A stretch of DNA of 64,000 nucleotides from Sarcophilus harrisii (Eukaryota > Chordata > Mammalia > Dasyuromorphia > Dasyuridae), in assembly GCF_902635505.1 (NCBI RefSeq), contig NC_045431.1, forward strand, positions 7,161,001 through 7,225,000, read 5' to 3'. Shown here piece by piece: positions 12,364-24,235 of this stretch (positions within the stretch are counted from its first letter, which is position 1; every line of letters starts with the position of its first letter). Position numbers and translations under genes: made by a program. The notes beneath the pieces were generated by a model. The model saw only the letters and a program-made list of their open reading frames with translations. It searched no databases and had not been told where the DNA came from.

Positions 12364-14316
12364 GCTTCCACTCGGGTAGGAAACCTGTTCGACAAAGTCA
12401 GATTAGTCAGAGGGCCCTTTCCTCTGAGAAGCTCCTCCCTCTCTTTGTCCCACCACTTCTGGAGACAGCTGTCTCAGGAGCACCCCACCTGAATGGCCCT
12501 CGATGGAGGAACCCTCAGGGGGAGGATCTCTGGCTCCTGGAATCAGGAGAGTCACAGCATCTCCTACTGGAGAACCCCCCCTCTCTGGTGGGGGACATTT
12601 ACCACTCTAATATCCTTTTAACCATGCTTTCTACAAATGTTGGCCTCCCCCCCTCCACAAGACCCTTGGTCAAAGTTGGGTTACAGAATCCTAGCTAGGT
12701 TCACAGATTTTGAGCAGGGCGGAACTTTGGAAATTTTTGTCCAATTCTCTAATTTTACAGAGAAAAGGGATGACTTGCCCAAGATCACACAAGTATCAAG
12801 AAACAGAGGCAAGATCCAGATCTTCTCATTCAAAATACAGAGAGTCCTTTCCATGAGGCCATTGGCCCTTTGATTAATTCCTTCCTTCCTTCCTTCCCTG
12901 CTGTTTGCAGCAAATGGGAGCCAATATAAACTGCATGTGAAGATAGAGGATTTCTCCCTCAGGGACAGGAGCTAGTCAGGGCTTTATCATGAATGAGCTC
13001 TGTGGTCCTGGGCTGGCAGCCTGACCTCCTTGGCTCTGCCTTCAAATTTGTAAAATGAGAAAACTAAACCTGATGATCTCTAAGCCCAGTCTGACCTCAA
13101 TATTCCGTTGCTCTCTACAGGCTAAGACACTCCAAAGCTATGAGCTATTTATACAGAAAAGAAGTAATTTATACAACTATTGGGGTTTTGTAAAAGGGAA
13201 GAAAAAGAGAGAAGGGAAGGGAGGAAGGAAAAAGAAGAAGGAAAAAAGAAAGCAAGAAAAGGAAGAGAAAAAAAGGCTGGAAAGAAATGAAAAAGAAAGA
13301 AAAAATAGGAAGAAAAGAATGAGAGATAAAGAAAAAGAAAAAGAAAGAATGGAAGAAAGGAAGGAAAGAAGGAAGGACAGAAGGTAGGAAAGAGAGAACA
13401 AAGGAAGGAAAAAAAGGGAAGAAAGAAAAATGAAGGAAAAGAAGGACGAAGAAAGGAAGAAAAAGTGATAAGGAGAGAAAAATCTGGAAGGAAAACAAGA
13501 AAAAAGAAGAAATAGAAAAGAAGGAAAAGAGATAAAGAAAAAATAAAGAATGGAAGAAAGGAGGAACAAAAGGTAGGAAAGAAAGAACTAAGGAAGGGAG
13601 AAGAAAGAAGGGAAGAAGGAAAAAATGAATAAAGAAAAGAAGGAAGAAAAAGAGATAAGAGAAAAAAGAAATCTGGGAAGAAAGAAAGAAATAGAAAAGG
13701 AGAGAAAGAGAGAGATAAAGAAAAAGAAAAAATAAAGAATGGAAGGCAGGAAGGAGAGAAGGTAGGTAAGAAAAAATAGAGGAAGGGAGAAGGGAAAAGG
13801 GAAAAAGAAAAAATGAAGAAAAGAGGGAAGAAATGATGAAAAAAGATGAGGAAGGAAGAAAGGAAAGAAAGAAATAGGAAAGAAGGAGGGAAGGAGAGAG
13901 ATAAAGGGAAAAAAGAAGGGAAGAAAGGAAGAAAGGAAGGAAGGGAAGCAAAGGCAAATAGGACACTTTTAGTATTATTTATCTTTAAATGTGGCAAAAG
14001 CATTTACAAGTTTCCCAGGCTTTTTAGCTAAACTCATTCAGAAAATTCTAGGACAGAGAATCCCAGAATCCCCCACTGGTAGCTTTGAAAGGGACCTTAG
14101 GCATGGTTCAGCCCGATGCCCTCTCCACAGAGCTGGAGACCCCAAGCCCCAGCAAGGTTAAGGGCTTTGCCTGTAAGTGGCACGTGGGGGGACCAGAGCC
14201 CAGCAGGGGATTTCCAGCTCGCTGCTCCTGCTTGGGGGGCCTCTCCTGGCTTGGGCCCCGCAGTACCTGCCTCCCACCAAAAGCAGAACAGAAAGGGGCC
14301 CGTGAAAATCTCTCAC
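12364..14316 (-). other. FGFBP1: FGFBP1 5' UTR segment and intron 1
   Basis: On the minus strand a splice acceptor (TTTGTCGAACAG) ends at 12385, leaving a 21-nt 5' UTR (12364-12384) before the first ATG. The intron runs 12385-14316 and its donor is AAAG|GTGAGA. It holds a CCTT microsatellite (about 12880-12898), SINE-like shreds near 12700-12860 and 14060-14190, and the polypurine tract listed separately. Confidence 0.65.
13191..13955. repeat. Polypurine tract, about 765 bp, (GAAA/GGAA)n
   Basis: Almost every base on the plus strand is G or A across some 765 bp, as degenerate GGAA, GAAA and GAAAA units with only scattered pyrimidines. It sits in FGFBP1 intron 1, so the primary transcript would carry a giant CU-rich stretch. 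Open frames through it (up to 284 codons) are low-complexity artefacts. Confidence 0.97.
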
Positions 14317-14356
14317 CTTTCCGGGCTCCGACTGGGTGCACTGCAGGCTGCTCGGT
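14317..14356 (-). other. FGFBP1: FGFBP1 noncoding first exon (predicted)
   Basis: A TATA box lies at 14381-14386 (minus strand), so transcription should start some 25-30 nt downstream, near 14356. A good donor, GGAAAG|GTGAGA, ends the exon at 14317. Human FGFBP1 also has a short untranslated first exon. The start position is an estimate. Confidence 0.6.
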
Positions 14357-14380
14357 AACCCAGCGTGAGCCAGCGTGTTA

Positions 14381-14412
14381 CTTATACAGCCGGGGCACTC
14401 CCACGGCCCAAT
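14381..14412 (-). promoter_or_regulatory. FGFBP1: FGFBP1 promoter core: TATA box and inverted CCAAT box
   Basis: The minus strand reads GTGATTGGGCC (CCAAT box in inverse, 14408-14412), then 21 bp of GC-rich sequence and CTGTATAAGTAAC (TATA, 14381-14386). Spacing between the boxes and to the predicted exon suits a focused TATA promoter, and FGFBP1 in other mammals is known to be a TATA-type, inducible epithelial gene. Confidence 0.65.
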
Positions 14413-14632
14413 CACAAGGTCTTACAACATGATACTCCTGAAAAAAATCACCTTTAGAACTTTCTTCAATTCTTCCCTTGGCTACACCCACTTGAGAGGG
14501 TGCCAGCCCCGACTGGGAACGTGTAAGAGCCCATCGCCGCTCCGCTTGCCATGGGGTGACAGAGGTGTGGCTGCCAAACGAGATCCCGCACTCGCCAAGT
14601 CCCACGGAGGGGAGAGACGTCTCCCCGAGGCT

Positions 14633-14690
14633 CTTATCAGCTCTGCCGGCTTATCTGGGGGTTCTGCGCTGTCCCCCCAGCCCGAGATAA
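14633..14690. promoter_or_regulatory. Cluster of three GATA motifs upstream of FGFBP1
   Basis: Three WGATAR sites fall within 60 bp: CTTATCA at 14632-14638, CTTATCT at 14650-14656 and AGATAA at 14685-14690, about 280-330 bp upstream of the predicted FGFBP1 start in a locally GC-rich block (14480-14960). Function is inferred only. Confidence 0.4.
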
Positions 14691-15179
14691 CCGCAAGCCG
14701 CATCCTCCCTGGCAAAGGGAAAGGTGGGACTTGGGCTTTTCTCTCCCCCTTGGGGGTGTATATGATGTTCTCGCACGTGGCAGACCTAGATCCTAGAGGA
14801 CTAGCAGAATGAGAAAGGGCCTTGGAGGCCAGATCCCAGGGCCACAGAGGGGACTCACATCCTGGAGGAGGGTGTTTAAACAAGAGCCCGGGGAGTCTGC
14901 TCAGGCTCTGGCCTTTGCTGGGGGCGAGCAGCTGGAGCACCCAAGGAAATGCAGACTTGGTTAGGTGGTGAAGAACGTGGTCATCTTCTGCTGAAAGTGT
15001 CCTCCCTCGGAATCAAGAACCATCCCCACTTCTGGGGCTCCCCCAAGCCCGTCAGGAGGAGGTTTTTGTAGCGAGGTCCCAGGACTCAAACTCCAGATTC
15101 TCTTCTAATATTCTGCTTGTATGAATGACCTGGCAAGTCACTCCGGGGCTCAGATTGCACGCTGGGGAGGCAGGGCTAA

Positions 15180-15370
15180 TAGTCATAGCTAGTGCTTTTA
15201 GGTTTGTAAAGTGCTTTTTGTATTTTCTCTCATTTGATCCTTGTGAAATAAGTGCTATATTTGTCTCCATTTTTCAGGTGAGGACACAAGGTAAGTGACC
15301 TGTCCAGGGTCACACAGCTGAGGTCAGATTTTGCACTCAGGTCCAGTGCTTCCTCCTGAGCACCATCCAG
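15180..15370 (-). mobile_element. CORE-SINE, minus orientation
   Basis: Plus-strand order: TAGTGCTTTTAGGTTTGTAA, CTCATTTGATCCTTGTGAAA, CCATTTTTCAGGTGAGGACA, CAGGGTCACACAGCTGAGGT, then a GCACTCAGGTCCAGTGCTTC block. This is the full inverted order of the local SINE. Confidence 0.75.
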
Positions 15371-16074
15371 AGACTCAGTGGTGAAGCTCCCTGGTGAAGG
15401 ACCCCTCATTAGGTACCAATAAAAGCACGGGGCCAGTCCCTCTTCTCTATACAGTTACAGTGAAGTAGAATGTGAGCCTCTTGAGAACAGGGACGGTTCC
15501 ATTTTTGTATCTCAGATAACCAACATTTGCCTTTTTAGACCAGACCTGTAATTTCTGCTATAGTCAATCACCCGTAAGGAAGCTTTCTTTGCCAAAGGCC
15601 ACCTACACCACCAGAGAGAAGTTCCCAGGGCCCGGAGAGGGCATGTGGCTTGTCCAGGGACACACAAGGAAGGGGCACTTTGGGTGGGACCTGAAACCAG
15701 GTCTTCCTAACTTTAAGATTTTCTCTCTACCCACTGACCCAGATGGTTCTAGAGGAGAAGGGGAGGCTGATGACTTTGCAGAGCCCTTTCCTGCTCACTC
15801 CAATGGACTTGCATGCCATGGCATTCCCCCACCCCGATGCCATGATCCTCTCCCAAAAGGACAAACAAAACTTCACCTCAGACACAACAGGTGCCTGGCA
15901 TGACGTGCCCACATCAAACAAAGCAGAACTGCAGTAGCTCAAAGGAAAGGGAGAGGAACAAATTTATTTATTTATTTATTTATTTTAACAATTATATTTA
16001 TCCAAAAGTGTAAAGAAATTTTAAGGAGATAATGAATATTTCCTCACTGAAAGTCTAGTAAAATTTTCTTTTTT

Positions 16075-17600
16075 CTTTTTTTTTTTTATTTAATAGCCTT
16101 TTATTTACAGGATATATACATGGGTAACTTTACAGCATTAACAATTGCCAAACCTCTTGTTCCAATTTTTCACCTCTTACCCCCCGCCCCCTCTCCCCTA
16201 GATGGCAGGATGACCAGTAGATGTTAAATATATTAAAATATAAATTAGATATACAATAAGTATACATGACCAAAACGTTATTTTGCTGTAGAAAAAGAAT
16301 CAGACTCTGAAATATTGTACAATTAGCTTGTGAAGGAAATCAAAAATGCAGGTGGGCATAAATATAGGGACTGGGAATTCAATGTAATGGTTCTTAGTCA
16401 TCTCCCAGAGTTCTTTTTCTGGGCATAGCTAGTTCAGTTCATTACTGCTCCATTAGAAATGATTTGGTTGATCTTGTTGCTGAGGAGGGCCTGATCCATC
16501 AGAACTGGTCATCATCTAGTATTGTTGTTGAAGTATATAATGATCTCCTGGTCCTGCTCATTTCACTCAGCATCAGTTCGTGTAAGTCTCTCCAGGCCTT
16601 TCTGAAATCATCCTGTTGGTCATTTCTTACAGAACAGTAATATTCCATAATTTTCATATACCACAATTTATTCAACCATTCTCCAACTGATGGACATCCA
16701 TTCAGTTTCCAGTTTTTAGCCACTACAAAAAGGGCTGCCACAAACATTCGTGCACATACAGGTCCCTTTCCCTTCTTTATAATCTCTTTGGGATATAATC
16801 CCAGTAGTAACACTGCTGGATCAAAGGGTATGCACAGCTTGATAACTTTTTGAGCATAGTTCCAAACTATTCTCCAAAATGGTTGATCTGTTCACAACTC
16901 CACCAACAATGCATCAATGTCCCAGTTTTCCCGCATCCCCTCCAACAATCATCATTATTTTTTCCTGTCATCTTAGCCAATCTGACAGGTGTGTAGTGGT
17001 ATCTTAGAGTTGTCTTAATTTGCATTTCTCTGATTAATAATGACTTGGAGCATCTTTTCATATGACTAGAAATTGTTTCAATTTCTTCATCTGAGAATCG
17101 TCTGTTCATATCCTTTGACCATTTTTCAATTGGAGAATGGCTTGATTTTTTATAAATTAGAGTTAATTCTCTATATATTTTGGAAATGAGGCCTTTATCA
17201 GAACCTTTGACTGTAAAAATATTTTCCCAGTTTATTGCTTCCCTTCTAATCTTGTCTGCATTAGTTTTGTTTGTACAAAAACTTTTCAGTTTGGTACAAT
17301 CAAAATTTTCTATTTTGTGATCAGTAATGATCTCTAGTTCTGCTTTGGTCATAAAGACCTTCCCCTTCCACAGGTCTGAGAGGTAAACTATCCTATGGAG
17401 AGGAACAAATTTAGAGCCATCTTCATGCAAGTGTTCATGGCGGCTCTTTGTGCCCAGACTTGGGTAGAGCTTTCCAAGCTGGTACCGGTCTGACAGGCCA
17501 CCACCAGACACACTGCATCTGGACCCCAATATAGCCATGTCAAGGATGACAACCACCAGCAGATGCTTTTTGCTCTCATTTTCTCTCTTGGATATCCCTC
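16075..17600 (-). mobile_element. L1 3' end with ORF2 C-terminal domain, 5'-truncated
   Basis: The minus strand runs from an ORF2 part near 17.6 kb to a 3' UTR ending in a poly(A) (poly-T on plus at 16077-16090). One open stretch (17622-16867) carries the L1 C-terminal sequence, including FMTKAELEIITDHKIENFD, SHSPIEKWSKDMNRRFSDEE and a zinc-knuckle-like C-x3-C-x7-H-x4-C in the CWRGCGKTGTL region. A frameshift near 16.82-16.87 kb separates it from the last segment (16813-16499), which has LLLGLYPKEI and VAALFVVAKNWKLNGCPS. Long open stretches make this the youngest-looking L1 in the window, but it is dead. Confidence 0.92.
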
Positions 17601-18394
17601 CCTCCCTCATTTTGAGAAGCAAATTTTAAAGAAATTATTTTCTCCATGAAATATCCTATCCAGACCAATATTCTTTTTTTTTTAAACATTTTGAAATAGC
17701 AACCATTAAACCTCATTAAAACTTTAAGAGAGATCAGATTCTCAGCTAAAAGAATGAACTCTCCTTAGTCAATGCCTTTTTTTCATAAAACATAATTTCC
17801 TTTGCCCAGTGAAGTAGGAAAAGAGGCGAATCCATTATAAATGTGTGGTTTTTGTCTTGAGCATCCCAAGAAAAACTCATATGAAAAATGCTTCTTATTC
17901 AAGCACTAAGTATGACTATTCTTCTGACTCTATACTGGACCGTAGCTACAGTCCAGTAGCCAGATGGATTTTGCCAGTTACTCTTTTAGTTTTATATTTT
18001 TGTTACCCCAAACCTATTGCAGATATAATTCCTTTTGCAACTTTTTATTTTTTTATTTAAACTTTTAAATTTTTTATTCTGAAATATTAAAAAATGAACA
18101 TTTCCACATACAAAATGGAACAGAAAATGAACATTGTGCATAAAGCCACACATCTCTACTAGGTACAGCTTCCTTTAAAATAAACCTCTATACCTAAATT
18201 CAAGATGTCACTCTCAAAGCCGATTGATCCTTTCACTGGGTCAATACTAGTCATATTTCATGTACCTAACAGATGTCACCATTTCACACACAGGATTAAA
18301 GCAAAAAGTGCTTTGTGCAAAACATAAATTCATTTTCCTTTTGTTACAATTTTAACTCCTTAAATTTGATTCTATACAGAACTGCTGGGTTCAG

Positions 18395-18680
18395 AATAAT
18401 AAACATTTATTAAAGACCTGTTGTATGTAGGGCCCTGTCCTAGGTACCAGGGGATACCTCGTCATGGAGCTGACAGTCTAGGAGGGGAATATGGCACAGA
18501 TGCCGATGTCCATAGTTCTTATTACATTATGTTAGATGGTTAACAAAGCAAAGTGCTATGTGAGGTCCTAAAGGAAAGGCCAGGATCAGCCAGGCGTTGG
18601 GTCATATCCTGCTAAGAGACTTCCCCAAACTGGGATCAGTGGCAAAGAGAGGCCTTCTCAAGTGAGTCTGGGTGGAGGAG
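18395..18680. mobile_element. L2/CORE-type repeat
   Basis: Begins AATAAACATTTATTAAAGAC, continues GGGCCCTGTCCTAGGTACCA and GGAGCTGACAGTCTAGGAGG, then a diverged tail. Same block order as 21290-21420 and 44235-44730. Confidence 0.6.
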
Positions 18681-19470
18681 TCCAACAGGTTGGGAATTAA
18701 TGTGTGAAGTTCATTTGAGAGGAACATGTCAGCTTTCCAGAAATCAATCCCATCTTCTAGCAAAGGGCGTCCAACTGGATTCTCTCGGCTTCCTCATCAG
18801 CTTTCCCCTGCCCCCAGTCTTTCTCCAAAATTTGGACAGATACAAAAAAAAAAAAAATGGTACCCGGTGAGACAACTGAGATATTGATCAGAGTGGTCCG
18901 GCAAAATCAGCAATTCTGCTGAAGCCACGGAGAGGAATGAGGCTGCTCTTAAGAGGGAAGTGTGACGCAGGACACTGATGTTCTCATTGAGCATGTGCCT
19001 TGCGCAGTGTAAGCCTTCAATCGGCGTCTGCTGAGTAAACACCAGAGAGGTAGGGTCCCAGATTAGGAACCAGGGGAGAGACCTCTAATGGTCAGCTTGA
19101 GTCAGCCCCGGATTTGACAGATGAGGAAAATGAGACCCAGAGAGTGTAGATGACTCACTGAAGATCATATCACTAGAAAATTTCAACCCCAACCACTGAC
19201 TTTCCCTGCTCTCCAGTACTGTCTGAAAAGTATTCCCTATTCAGCCACTGAAAGAAGATGAGTTCAGCCAGTGAGCTTTTTATCATGTCATATATTCGAT
19301 TCGATTCAATAAAAAATTATTATGCACCTTCTATGTGCCAAGGAACGCGAAAGAAGCAAAAATCAGCCCTGTCCTTCAGGATGTATATTCTAAAGGGAGA
19401 AAGAACATGTAAACACATGTGTGTATGTGATGTACACATACACCCATAGCATAAATAATTATATTTATAT

Positions 19471-19514
<44 letters not shown>
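19471..19514. repeat. (TAC)n microsatellite
   Basis: About fourteen nearly perfect TAC/ACT triplets at the edge of the following SINE, probably grown from its tail. Confidence 0.95.
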
Positions 19515-19725
19515 TTAGTACTTACACAGCACTTTAAGGTTTACAAAACACTTTACACATTGTTATTTTATTTGGTCCATATAACAACCCTGGAGGGGTT
19601 TTATAAATGAGGAAACTGAGGTTCATAGACTTTTTCACGGCTACACCGAGGTACGACTTGAACTCAGGTCTTATGAACTCCAAGTCCAGCACATTGTTTC
19701 ACCTAGCACCTCTAATATAAATAAT
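19515..19725 (-). mobile_element. CORE-SINE, minus orientation
   Basis: Order on plus: GTACTTACACAGCACTTTAA, TTTATTTGGTCCATATAACA, ATGAGGAAACTGAGGTTCAT, ACTTGAACTCAGGTCTTATG, CCAAGTCCAGCACATTG, ending CACCTAGCACC. A nearly complete inverted tRNA-derived SINE. Confidence 0.8.
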
Positions 19726-20356
19726 AATTTAAAAAACTGGTATTTGTAGACGAGTTTAAGATTTGCCATTTGTCTAATTTGCTCTTACCTGGGATATAGG
19801 TACTGAAGATATTATTCCCATTTTACAGATAAGAAAATTGAGGATGAGTAGAGATATTTACTCATAATTTTGCAATAGTAACTGTTGGAGCAAAGAGTTG
19901 ACCTTATTCTCACCCACCCAAGTCCGGCACCAGCACCATTCTGCCTCCATCAGACCTAGTGCTTGTGCATTTTGTATTTTGCATTATTGAGGACTGCCAG
20001 CTCCTTTACGGCCTTTCTCTTATCTGACCTTAAGATGACTCTGTGAAGGAAGAACTTCCACATGGGGACTCTCAGAACAGCTCAATTCTTGGGCAGATGA
20101 AGTTAGAAAAAAGTCCTGAACCAGACAGAGTTCATAAGAGATTCACAAATTCTCTCAGGGAAAAGATAACAAAAGTACTGGGGGGAAAACAAACAATCCA
20201 ACAGAACCATGGATGCGTTTACAGCTGAAATAAAGGCAATTAGTCACCTAATAATGACCTCACACTAATTTTCCCATCATGTTTTCATTTTTATAAGAAC
20301 GAGCTGCACACACAGCACTTTCATTGGTCTGAGAAGAGCACAGTCAAACTTGCTTT

Positions 20357-20428
20357 TTTTTATTATAGCTTTTTATTTACAAGTTATATGCATAGGTAAT
20401 TTTACAGCATTGACAATTACAGGCAAAC
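20357..20428 (-). mobile_element. Short L1 3' terminus
   Basis: TTATTATAGCTTTTTATTTA and ACAGCATTGACAATTAC match the 3' end of the L1 copy at 16.1 kb. Only about 70 bp is present, a severely 5'-truncated insertion. Confidence 0.75.
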
Positions 20429-21289
20429 TTTCACAAATGATTTGCTATAGCAGACAGGAAGTGCAGAAAATGGGTGATCCCGATGGATCCATTGTGTTGG
20501 TTGGAATAAAGCATTTAAGTAGAAAATAAAACTCAGCATTACAGGCTTTCAGGCAACATGGAATATCTAATACACAAGGATCTTCTGTATCCTTTGAGAG
20601 AAATAACCATAGGAATAATTCTGTTCAATTACCTTCTGATTATTCAAGGCAGCTACACAGAAGGAAAAGCTAAGTATTCGCCTTGTTACTGATGATGTTC
20701 TGTCAGGGGTGGGAGGAGGAAGGATTCCCCATCAATGTTGAAGTCATTCAGATGTTCCCGTTTTCAGATGACTTTGTGCTAAAACTGCCTAAAACCCAAG
20801 AACATTATAGACCCTGTTCAGCAAGATCCCTGAATATCCCCCCCCCAAAAAAAAATTGACCAAACAATTTATACTAGAAAAAAAATGGACAAAAAAGCAC
20901 CTACCTCAAAGGATGACATGTGATTGGGTAGTCAGTCCAGTGAGTTAGTATGCAAATCCAGGACAGGGACGACAGAGGGGAAAGAGATAGATCCAGTGAA
21001 ATACAGATTTGATTGCATTTAGGTAACTGAACAGTACCTGCAATAATCCCAAGCTGGTCTCCAAGAAAAGCCCCATTAAAAAATTATATATATATGTTCA
21101 TATATTTATTTATTTATATTTATATTCTCCTGGGAAGCTATTTGACTTGGAGTTTTAAAGATCCACAAGCTCCAAAGAACCAAAATTATGGGTGGTTTGA
21201 AAAGTCACTGAAGAGAAACATGGACGGCTTCTAAGATGATTTACAAGCAAGAAGTAGCTTAAAGGACATCATGAAGGAAATAGATTTTA

Positions 21290-21420
21290 AAATATTTATA
21301 AAGCATCTATTATGTGTCAGACACTATACTAAGCACCAGCTATGCAAAGACAGGGTGACAAAATTATAACCAAACATTTCTTACCCTCAAGGAGCTTATA
21401 ATCTACTGTGTGACTAGGGA
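21290..21420. mobile_element. L2/CORE-type repeat fragment
   Basis: Contains TATAAAGCATCTATTATGTG, GACACTATACTAAGCACCAG and CAAGGAGCTTATAATCTACT in the order found in the other copies. Confidence 0.65.
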
Positions 21421-21534
21421 AAAAAAAGTAGATCAGTCAGAGTAATGACTCACAAAAGATTAATACAAGTAATAACTATGATGTGGAAAAAAAGATAGAT
21501 CTTTAAAAGATCTGTTTAACTTGGTGGTGGTGGT

Positions 21535-22870
21535 TTTAAATTTATTTATTTTGAATACATATTGCTTTATGAATCATGTGGGGAGAGAAAAATCAGAGCA
21601 CAAGGAAAAAACCATAGGAGTGATTAAAAAAAAAAAAAAACAGAAAAAACAAGTGAACATGTGTTGATTTACATTCAATCTCCTTAGGTCTTTTTCCAGG
21701 ATTGCTTTGGATCACTGAACCACTGAAAAGAAGCAAGTCTTTCATAGTTGATCATTGAACATTCTTACTGTTATTGTGCACCATGTATTCCTGGTTCTGC
21801 TTATTTTGCTCAACATCAGTTTGTGTAAATATTTCCAAGACTTTCTAAAATTAGCTTGTTCATCATCTTTTATAGAACAATATACCTCCACGTACTACAA
21901 TTTGTTCAGCCCTTCCCCAACTGACAGGCATCTATTTGCTTATTTTCCAATTCTTTGCTACCACAAAAAGAACTGCTACAAACATTTTTGCATGGGTGGG
22001 TACTTTTCCCTCCTTTATGATTTCTTTGGGATACACCCAGTAGAGATCAAAGGGTATGCACAGTTTGATAGCCCTTTGGGCATAGTTCCAGATTGCTCTG
22101 GATCGGTTGGATCAATTCACAACTCCACCAACAATGTATCAGTGTCCCAGTTTTCCCACATCCCCTCCAACATCTTTTCCTGTTCTCTTGGCCAATCTGA
22201 GAGGTATAACATAGTACCCCAGAGTGGTTTTAAGTTGCATTTCTCTAATCAAGAGTGATTTATAGCATTTTTTTCATATGACTATAGACAATTTTAATTT
22301 CATCATTTGAAAATTGTCTGTTTATATGCTTCAAACATTTATCAATTGGGGAATGTCTTGTATTCTTATACATTTGAAACAGTTTTTAAAAATATATTTT
22401 AGAAATGAGAGTCTCATCAGAAACACCGTAAAGATTTTTTCCTACCTTTATACTTCCCTTTTAATTTTGTTTCTATTGGTTTTGTTTATGCAAACCCTTT
22501 TTAATTTAATGCCATCCAACTTGTCCATTTCACCTTTCCCCGTAATGTTCTCTAGTTCTTCTTTGGTCATAGATTCCTCCCTTCTCCAAAGATCTGCTAA
22601 GTAAATCATCCCTTGTTCTCCTAATTTGTTTATGGTGTCATCTTTTCTCCAAATCATGTACCCATTTTGACCTTATTTTGGTATGGGGTGTGAGAGTTTC
22701 TGACTATCTCTGAGTTTCTGAGATACTATTTTGTAGTTTTCTCAGCAATTTTTATCAAATAGTGAGTTCTTATTCCTGAAGCTGGAGTGTGGGGGTTTAT
22801 CAAATACTAGATTACTATAGACCTTGATTATTGTGTCATGTGTATCTTATCTATTCCCCTGCAGATCTGT
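21535..22870 (-). mobile_element. Older L1 fragment (ORF2 C-terminus and 3' UTR)
   Basis: Collinear with the L1 at 16-17.6 kb but strongly diverged. The minus strand holds ORF2 remnants such as MTKEELENITGKGEMDKLDG and CINKTNRNKIKREV, aligning with MTKAELEIITDHKIENFDCT and CTNKTNADKIRREA of the younger copy. Many stops interrupt it. The end near 21535 is the 3' tail; the 5' end fades near 22870. Confidence 0.88.
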
Positions 22871-23814
22871 TTAAATGCTGTTAAAATGCTGTTGATGATT
22901 TTTAAATGAACTCAACTTGCATAGGATAAGAATCCAGGAACAGATTGTGATCTATGCATGTGGAGCAAATACCCACATTAATGAGATCATGAATTTATTG
23001 AAGGAAATACTATTATGTACCTCACAAGGTTGTTGAGAGAGAATATCTGTTAAACCTTAAAGCATTATGCAAATACGAGTTATTATCTCATTTGAGCCTC
23101 GAAATGAAATTGTGGAAGTAAGTAATGATGCAGATTGCTAGCCATTTCCCAGATAGCTCCCCATGCTTCAAGGCCAAGGGCATCACAAATATTAGCTTCC
23201 TTCTTTCACAAATGAGGAAATAGACTTGCAAAGGTTGAGGCAATCGCTCTAGGTCAAATAATCAACATTCCCTGTCCTAATCAAAGTGGCTTAAGAAGGG
23301 CTGGTATATAACAAATGATTGTTAATTGAATTAATATACCACTTGAACCAAGGTCTTCTTGCCTCAGTTTCAGGGCTCTTTCTATCATGGCATGTTTTCT
23401 CAATATATGATAATTGAGTATTTTTTCAAACAACAACGTTCCATAGCCTGATGTCATCCATCAACCCTGAATGTGGATTTAAACTACAGCATGGTTCAAC
23501 AGAGTCAGATTAAAAAATACCGAGTCATAGAATCCTAGGTTTAGTACTAGAATCGACTGTGGAGGCCAATGGAGCCCAACCTTCTATAGATGAAGAAATC
23601 AAAGTCCTAGACAGTAAGGTGGGATTTGAACCTGGGTCTTCAAGACCATGGCTCTTTTAACCATATGTATTATTTGCTGATTTCAGAGAACTCACGTTAC
23701 TGTCAGATATTTTGGATTTCAGAATATAAAAGTAATTCCAATTCTGATAAAATATTCCACTGCATATCTGTTTAATTGTTTAATTTCAATAAAATAATAG
23801 ACACAATCCCTCTC

Positions 23815-24035
23815 TATATATTGTTAATTATCATCACCAATATTAATATAATATTATTATATATTATATGCAATATTAATGATATGATATAGACAATATA
23901 TTAGAATATAATTATATATTAATATCATATAAACTATTATATAATATATTACATATAATAATCAATTATTAATATACTATATAATTATGATATAATGATA
24001 TATATTCTATTATATATGTCATAATGTGTATATAA
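23815..24035. repeat. AT-rich simple sequence (ATA/TTA, TATA)
   Basis: About 220 bp with very few G or C, made of irregular TATA, ATTA and ATAAT runs with many short self-complementary stretches. Confidence 0.85.
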
Positions 24036-24054
24036 TATTAATAATGCCAATTAT

Positions 24055-24235
24055 TACTGATAACCACCCAATTAATTGTGCTTTAAGGTGCTTTATTCAC
24101 AATAACTCCATGTGGCAAGTATTATTATTATCATTTGGCATTCCAGGAAACCAAATTTCCAAGAGAAGTGATCTTGTCTTTGTAACATGTCAAAGTCAAG
24201 ATTCACACTCAGGTCTACTAAGAACCAGTCCAGGT
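24055..24235 (-). mobile_element. CORE-SINE, minus orientation, degraded
   Basis: GTGCTTTAAGGTGCTTTATT, CAATAACTCCATGTGGCAAG, then CAGGAAACCAAATTTCCAAG and TTCACACTCAGGTCTACTAA follow the inverted SINE order. Confidence 0.55.

Noticed and set aside
13149-14003. Open frames of 265-284 codons on the minus strand rich in Phe, Ser and Leu
   Set aside because: They are translations of the polypurine tract; the same length is open in several frames and composition is low complexity.
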